Assembly (NCBI RefSeq): GCF_002014975.1 | Contig: NZ_MUXV01000026.1 | Coordinates: forward strand, 1-14,941 | Length of the DNA: 14,941 bases | Direction of reading: 5' to 3' | DNA from: Moraxella bovis | GTDB lineage: Bacteria; Pseudomonadota; Gammaproteobacteria; Pseudomonadales; Moraxellaceae | Part shown: positions 14,462-14,941 of the stretch, one piece after another | How positions within the stretch are numbered: the stretch's first letter is position 1 | Layout of the letters: each line of letters opens with the position of its first letter | Translations under genes and position numbers: made by a program | Notes under the pieces: generated by a model | Told to the model about the DNA's origin: nothing | Databases searched by the model: none | What the model saw: only the letters and a program-made list of their open reading frames with translations

Positions 14462-14922
14462 ATGACCATATTTCCCATTGCTCGCACGATTGACACCGCC
14501 AGCCAAATGAATCTCTTAGGCAACATGGCAAACCGCCATGGACTCATCGCAGGAGCGACAGGCACGGGTAAGACCGTCACGCTTAGAACCATGGCAGAGG
14601 GTTTTAGCCGTGCAGGTGTGCCAGTTTTTTGGTGGATGTCAAAGGCGACTTATCAGGGCTTGGTCGTGCAGGCGTGGCAAGCGGTAAGATTGGCGAGCGT
14701 ATGCAAGAATTTGGCATGACCGATGACCATCTAACAGGGTTTCCTGTGCGGTTTTGGGACATGTACGGCAAAGACGGCATTCCCGTGCATGTTACCATTA
14801 GTGAGATGGGGTCAATGCTACTGGCTCGCCTGTTAAACCTAAACGACACCCAAGAGGCTACTAAATCTTGTCTTTAAGGTGGCAGATGACAACGGATGGC
14901 ATTTGATAGATTTAAAAGATCT
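14462..14922 (+). pseudogene. HerA-like ATPase (YjgR/DUF853 family), N-terminal fragment, frameshifted
   Basis: The readable frames combine into the start of a YjgR-type HerA-related ATPase (full-length members about 500 residues). The segments are GNMANRHGLIAGATGTGKTVTLRTMAEGFSRAGVPVF with Walker A GATGTGKT, then VDVKGDLSGLGRAGVASGKI, LLARLLNLND and FKVADDNGWHLIDLKDL, all colinear with E. coli YjgR. Frame is lost at a six-T run (14625-14630), where seven Ts would give PVFLVDVKGD. It is lost again near 14850-14860, where the expected GVLNLVFK is short by about two bases. The match stops at DLKDL, exactly where the putative insertion-sequence end begins, so the rest of the gene is absent here. 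The start has an AGG core upstream. The in vivo role of YjgR proteins is poorly known. Confidence 0.82.
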
Positions 14923-14941
14923 GGCTCTGGTCTAAAAAGTA
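14923..14941 (+). mobile_element. Possible insertion-sequence terminal inverted repeat (right edge)
   Basis: GGCTCTGGTCTAAAAAGTA matches the inverted left edge of the window (1-19) at 16 of 19 positions. It replaces the expected HerA-family text after DLKDL and brings an in-frame TAA at 14933-14935. This fits an element inserted in the HerA-like gene, with its body to the right of the window. The family is not assigned. Confidence 0.5.

Overview
The window looks like chromosomal DNA from a Moraxella-like gammaproteobacterium (Moraxellaceae). The evidence is a moderately AT-rich composition, a P. aeruginosa-type PilZ, a divergent bamD / rluD-pgeF block, and Moraxellaceae-like protein sequences. 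The genus is an inference from general protein resemblance, not from a marker gene. I found no rRNA, tRNA, CRISPR array, intact transposase, phage or recognisable defence system.

Layout, left to right. 1-353: a repeat-rich non-coding segment, with a possible insertion-sequence end at 1-19 and a nested inverted repeat around two REP-like palindromes. 354-1753 (minus): an Smr-domain protein and a DedA-family membrane protein. 2179-3021 (minus): an unassigned outer-membrane beta-barrel protein in an AT-rich setting. 3308-4174 (minus): a decayed EamA-type transporter. 4227-8715 (minus): a three-gene export operon, macA-macB-outer membrane factor, which encodes all three envelope layers of a MacAB pump. 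A perfect dyad overlaps its likely -10 box. 9008-9523 (minus): apt. 9788-10135 (minus): pilZ. 10242-11312 (minus): bamD. 11451-13416 (plus): rluD and pgeF, divergent from bamD. 13413-14365 (plus): a bestrophin-family channel gene overlapping pgeF by ATGA and carrying two homopolymer frameshifts. 14462-14941 (plus): the start of a HerA-like (YjgR/DUF853) ATPase gene with at least two frameshifts, running into a second copy of the possible insertion-sequence end.

Most intact genes serve the cell envelope: export pump, BAM lipoprotein, peptidoglycan editing factor, DedA, beta-barrel protein and pilus factor. The damaged genes are the EamA transporter, bestrophin and HerA-like genes. The last two show mainly single-base indels, so read or assembly error is a real alternative to decay there. 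The EamA gene also has in-frame stops and is more convincingly a pseudogene.

The most distinctive non-coding signal is a family of GTAG-headed palindromes, four units at three places. Two of them share a 12-base tail. They resemble REP elements, which in other bacteria are mobilised by RAYT transposases. No RAYT gene lies in the window. I see no convincing new multi-gene system.
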